Shown here: positions 61,611-64,000 of the stretch, in pieces
Layout: each line of letters begins with the position of its first letter
Position numbering within the stretch: the stretch's first letter is position 1
Source of the DNA: Bryobacteraceae bacterium
GTDB taxonomy: Bacteria > Acidobacteriota > Terriglobia > Bryobacterales > Bryobacteraceae
Assembly: GCA_029975915.1 (NCBI GenBank)
Contig: JARKOC010000248.1
Location: 62,001 to 126,000, forward strand
Direction: 5' to 3'
DNA length: 64,000 nt
Notes under the pieces: generated by a model
The model's input: the letters and a program-made list of their open reading frames with translations, nothing else
What the model was told of the DNA's origin: nothing
Database searches by the model: none
Translations under genes and position numbers: made by a program

Positions 61611-63281
61611 ATGGCACCAATGTCTTTCCCGTCCTTTTCGCGCCGTCAGTTCGGCGCTTTCATTCCCGCGGCCCTCGCCGCCCAATCGCCCTCATCGATT
61701 CAATACGACGCCGCCCTCGTCCGCCGTCATGATGAGTATGTCGACAACTTGATCTCACAGCAGATCACCTCCCCATCCGATCCAAACCGCGGAAACTTCC
61801 CCGACGCTTACGGTATCTTCTTCGCGGGCACCCCCGGAGGGATCATCGATGCGTGCGTGACCGCGCTCGCCTGCCCTCAATCCAAACACCATGGCTCGCC
61901 GGTCCTCATGGAGAGGATCCGGCTGGCCGCCGGCTGGATGGCCCGGAATCAACTCCCATCGGGGAACTTCGACCTGCCCACGACGAATTTCAACTCCCCG
62001 CCCGATACCGCCTTCATCACCCACGGGCTCGCCGCCGCCGCTCTCAACGCCCGCCGCACGAAACTCGCCGAAGTCAGCGGGCTCATCGAACCGATCCTTC
62101 GGCGGATGGCGGACGCGCTCGCCATCGGCGGAGTCCATACGCCTAACCATCGCTGGGTGGTGTGCGAAGCGCTGTCGCAGATGTACGAACTGTTCAAGGA
62201 GGACGCCTGCCTCCGCCGCATCGATCAGTGGTTGAAGGAGACCATCGACATCGACGCCGACGGCCAGTTCAACGAACGTTCGACGACGATCTACAACGCT
62301 GTTACCGACAAAGCCCTGACCGTCATCGCGCACAAGCTCAACCGGCCTGAACTGCTTGATCCCGTCCGCCGCAATCTCGATTCGATGTTGTATCTGCTCC
62401 ATCCCGGCGGAGAAGTCGTCACCGAAATCTCGACCCGCCAGGATGCCTTTGAACGCGGCGATATGCGCCGCTATTGGTTCCCGCTGTACTATCTCGCCGT
62501 CCGCGACAACAATGGCCGCTACGCCGCGCTGGCCCGCCAGTACGCCGGTCACGCGTCGCTCTCGATGTCGATGATCTATCCCGAACTGCGGCAGCCGCTG
62601 CCGGCCAGCGAGCCGTTGCCGGACAACTACGTCCGTGAGATGAACGCCATCAATACCGCCCGCATCCGCCGCGGGCCGCGCAGCGCCACGGTTCTCTGGA
62701 ACCGCGTGAACCGCTTCTTCACGTTCCGCAACGGCGGCTGCGTCGTTGAGGGCGTGCGGTTCGCGTCGGCCTTTTTTGGCAAGGGCCAGTTCGTGCCGCA
62801 GGAGATGAAGAAGGTGGACGGCGGATGGCAGTTGACGCAGACCCTGGAAGGGCCTTATTACCAGCCGCTCGAACCTTCTCGGCCTGTGGCGGTCCAAGAC
62901 TACCGCGCCTCGGTCGCGGACAGGCGGCGGACCGAGGTGTGCAAGTTCACCCAAATAGCCACCATCCGGGAAACGTCATCCGGATTCGAAGTTGAGATTG
63001 TGGCCGAAGGCACGCCGAACGTGCCGGTGTCCATCGAAATCCTGTTCCGGCAGGGAACGCAACTCGAAGGGGTCAAACCGGCTGCGGCCGCGGATTCATT
63101 CCTGCTGGCCTCGGGCCATGCCACTGCGCGCATGGGCAAGGACTCGATCCGCGTCGGTCCCGGCCTCGGCATCCACCAATGGACGCAGTTGCGCGGCGCC
63201 GCGCCCAAACTGCCCGGCCCATCGGTGTATCTCTGCGGCCTTGCCCCGTTGCGGCACACCCTCAAAATCGACTGCGTTTGA
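61611..63281 (+). CDS. Exported (alpha/alpha)-toroid-type protein, possible polysaccharide lyase/hydrolase
   Basis: The 556-aa protein starts with a twin-arginine-like signal (SFSRRQFGAFIPAALAAQSP; the ATG at 61620 is an alternative start). The first about 330 residues are helical with regular aromatic-rich pairs (RIRLAAGWMARNQLPSGNFD, DTAFITHGLAAAALNARR, HRWVVCEALSQMYELFKEDA, RRYWFPLYYLAV) as in toroid glycan enzymes and heparinase-like proteins. The remaining part is beta-rich (FFTFRNGGCVVEGVRFASAF), like the C-terminal sandwich of such lyases. I cannot name a catalytic set with certainty. Position after the receptors would suit release of imported glycans. Confidence 0.7.
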   Translation: MAPMSFPSFSRRQFGAFIPAALAAQSPSSIQYDAALVRRHDEYVDNLISQQITSPSDPNRGNFPDAYGIFFAGTPGGIIDACVTALACPQSKHHGSPVLMERIRLAAGWMARNQLPSGNFDLPTTNFNSPPDTAFITHGLAAAALNARRTKLAEVSGLIEPILRRMADALAIGGVHTPNHRWVVCEALSQMYELFKEDACLRRIDQWLKETIDIDADGQFNERSTTIYNAVTDKALTVIAHKLNRPELLDPVRRNLDSMLYLLHPGGEVVTEISTRQDAFERGDMRRYWFPLYYLAVRDNNGRYAALARQYAGHASLSMSMIYPELRQPLPASEPLPDNYVREMNAINTARIRRGPRSATVLWNRVNRFFTFRNGGCVVEGVRFASAFFGKGQFVPQEMKKVDGGWQLTQTLEGPYYQPLEPSRPVAVQDYRASVADRRRTEVCKFTQIATIRETSSGFEVEIVAEGTPNVPVSIEILFRQGTQLEGVKPAAAADSFLLASGHATARMGKDSIRVGPGLGIHQWTQLRGAAPKLPGPSVYLCGLAPLRHTLKIDCV

Positions 63282-63359
63282 AGCGGCCGTCATCGGCGCC
63301 GTCATTGCATCGCGCGCGTTGTTAGTCAGGTAGTCATGATTCTTTATCAATTTGTCTTG

Positions 63360-63387
63360 ATAGGAGTGTATACTGGACCACTCCTAT
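63360..63387. promoter_or_regulatory. Inverted repeat spanning a -10-like hexamer and the start of the SnoaL gene
   Basis: ATAGGAGTG (63360-63368), a 10-bp spacer starting TATACT (63369-63374), and CACTCCTAT (63379-63387) form a perfect 9-bp inverted repeat. The right arm contains the first two bases of the ATG at 63386. If TATACT is the -10 box, transcription would start at about 63381 and the mRNA would be nearly leaderless. The left arm contains AGGAG, which would pair with CTCCT. Confidence 0.5.
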
Positions 63388-63787
63388 GTCACAAGCCAAC
63401 GTTGACCTCATGAAGAGCCTATATGACGCCTTTGCCCGCGGCGACGCGGCGGCCGTGCTCGGCGGCATGGATCCGGGCATTGTCTGGAATGAGGCTGAGA
63501 ACTTCCCCTACGCCGACCGCAACCCCTATGTGGGGCCGGTGGCCGTGGCCGGGGGCGTCTTCGGACGCATCGCCGCCGAGTGGGATGACTTTCGAGTAGT
63601 GCCCGAGGAGTTGCTCGACGCCGGCGACACGGTGGTGGCGCTGGGGCGGTACAGCGGGACGTACAAGTCGACCGGGAAGTCGATCAACGCCCAGTTTGTA
63701 CACGTCTGGCGCCTGAGCCAAGGCAAGGTGACGCGATTCCAGCAGTACGCCGACACTGCGCAGACATTGGCTGCCACCAGGGGCTGA
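63386..63787 (+). CDS. SnoaL-like / nuclear transport factor 2-fold protein
   Basis: The 133-aa protein begins MSQANVDLMKSLYDAFARGD, the usual helix of the SnoaL-like group, and continues with VLGGMDPGIVWNEAENFPYA, VVALGRYSGTYKSTGKSINA and FVHVWRLSQGKVTRFQQYAD. The fold is a cone with a hydrophobic pocket; members include isomerases, cyclases and non-enzymatic proteins, so function is open. The gene is preceded by the inverted repeat at 63360-63387 and is convergent with the partial gene ending at 63795. Confidence 0.88.
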   Translation: MSQANVDLMKSLYDAFARGDAAAVLGGMDPGIVWNEAENFPYADRNPYVGPVAVAGGVFGRIAAEWDDFRVVPEELLDAGDTVVALGRYSGTYKSTGKSINAQFVHVWRLSQGKVTRFQQYADTAQTLAATRG

Positions 63788-63794
63788 GACACCA

Positions 63795-64000
63795 TCAACG
63801 CCTGGGGGTAGGGCGCGGCGCGACGGCTCCGGCTGCGACTGGAATTGGACTATGCGAACAGGCGGCGGCCGCTTTCGGTTGTTTCGCCAAGGATCTCACG
63901 TGGTCGAGCAACGGTTTCACCCTGACGCCCGGCGGGACATGCGCTGGCAGGGCGGCTTTGGCGTCGGTTTCGCCCAGCAGCCGTTCCTGCTGGATCTGCC
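63795..64000 (-). CDS. GPKTEAGKAR-family protein, C-terminal fragment (second family member)
   Basis: The last 67 codons of a minus-strand gene cut by the window edge read QIQQERLLGETDAKAALPAH, VPPGVRVKPLLDHVRSLAKQ and a Pro/Ala-rich tail ending PRPTPRR. The first about 40 residues match the C-terminal third of the gene at 6323-6967 (QIQQERMLRETDAKAGLPAH, VPPGVGLKPLFNHLKALAH), and the DNA shares the string GACGCCCGGCGGGACATGCG. The tails after the match diverge. The characteristic N-terminal motif lies outside the window. Confidence 0.8.
   Translation of the reverse strand, partial: QIQQERLLGETDAKAALPAHVPPGVRVKPLLDHVRSLAKQPKAAAACSHSPIPVAAGAVAPRPTPRR

Noticed and set aside
1..64000. Search for CRISPR arrays, transposases, integrases, phage genes and attachment sites
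   Set aside because: No regularly spaced repeats and no recognisable mobile-element protein were seen; the two paralogous GPKTEAGKAR genes are noted separately, without evidence of mobility.

Overview
The window (about 60% G+C) reads as a chromosomal segment of an Acidobacteriota bacterium, probably of the Bryobacterales/Solibacteres lineage. This is an inference from gene content: very large TonB-dependent receptors with an N-terminal carboxypeptidase-regulatory-like domain, DUF1080 hydrolases, exported TIM-barrel sugar isomerases, a YVTN-propeller phosphoesterase, and a multi-copy family carrying a GPKTEAGKAR motif. No rRNA, tRNA, CRISPR array, transposase or prophage gene was seen. Most of the window is ordinary housekeeping chromosome.

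Layout. 1-6970: the end of ruvB, a 780-aa protein of unknown function, an acetyltransferase coupled to a small gene, an exported sugar isomerase, two exported proteins of unknown function and one member of the GPKTEAGKAR family. 7240-13530: an exported isomerase/epimerase, DUF1080 hydrolase, OmpA-like protein, Rieske ferredoxin overlapping mutM, a single-AAA Clp-like ATPase and an SDR. 13620-17700: a tight tetrapyrrole operon, hemX-like, hemA and a hemC-hemD fusion, plus a small Janus/Ocnus (PHPT1-like) protein, joined by ATGA overlaps. 17670-28810: glycosyltransferase, DUF4287-SRPBCC protein, amino-acid permease, then folD-coaE-htrA-DUF1080 in tight order, ferredoxin, galM lipoprotein, a DnaC-like ATPase and a UroD-family protein. 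28800-36380: an enolase-superfamily enzyme, then a complete-looking cytochrome c maturation operon, ccmE-ccmF-(CcmI-like zinc ribbon)-(membrane-anchored secreted protein)-ccmA-ccmB-ccmC-ccmD, all on the minus strand. 36600-39930: ileS-lspA. 40020-43780: a TPR protein and the propeller-phosphoesterase. 43800-49910: rimP-nusA-infB-DUF503-rbfA behind a hairpin/T-run leader. 50380-53900: apbE-hemE-hemG. 54340-61470: two tandem, strongly similar TonB-dependent receptors. 61600-64000: a secreted toroid-type enzyme, a SnoaL-like protein with a striking inverted repeat over its start, and the tail of a second GPKTEAGKAR-family gene.

How the parts fit. Three separate clusters converge on heme: hemA/hemCD make uroporphyrinogen III, hemE and hemG carry it towards protoporphyrin IX, and the ccm operon exports heme and attaches it to c-type cytochromes. 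CcmE carries a CxxxY motif in place of the usual HxxxY, which marks the variant called System I*. The exported isomerases, DUF1080 proteins, galM lipoprotein, ManD-like enzyme and TonB receptors suggest a lifestyle of degrading and importing complex carbohydrates.

The strongest leads are the CxxxY ccm operon with its two embedded non-canonical genes, the Janus/Ocnus protein in the hem operon, the tandem receptors with long near-identical nucleotide blocks, the paralogous GPKTEAGKAR genes at both ends, and the inverted repeat enclosing a -10-like hexamer and start codon near 63370.
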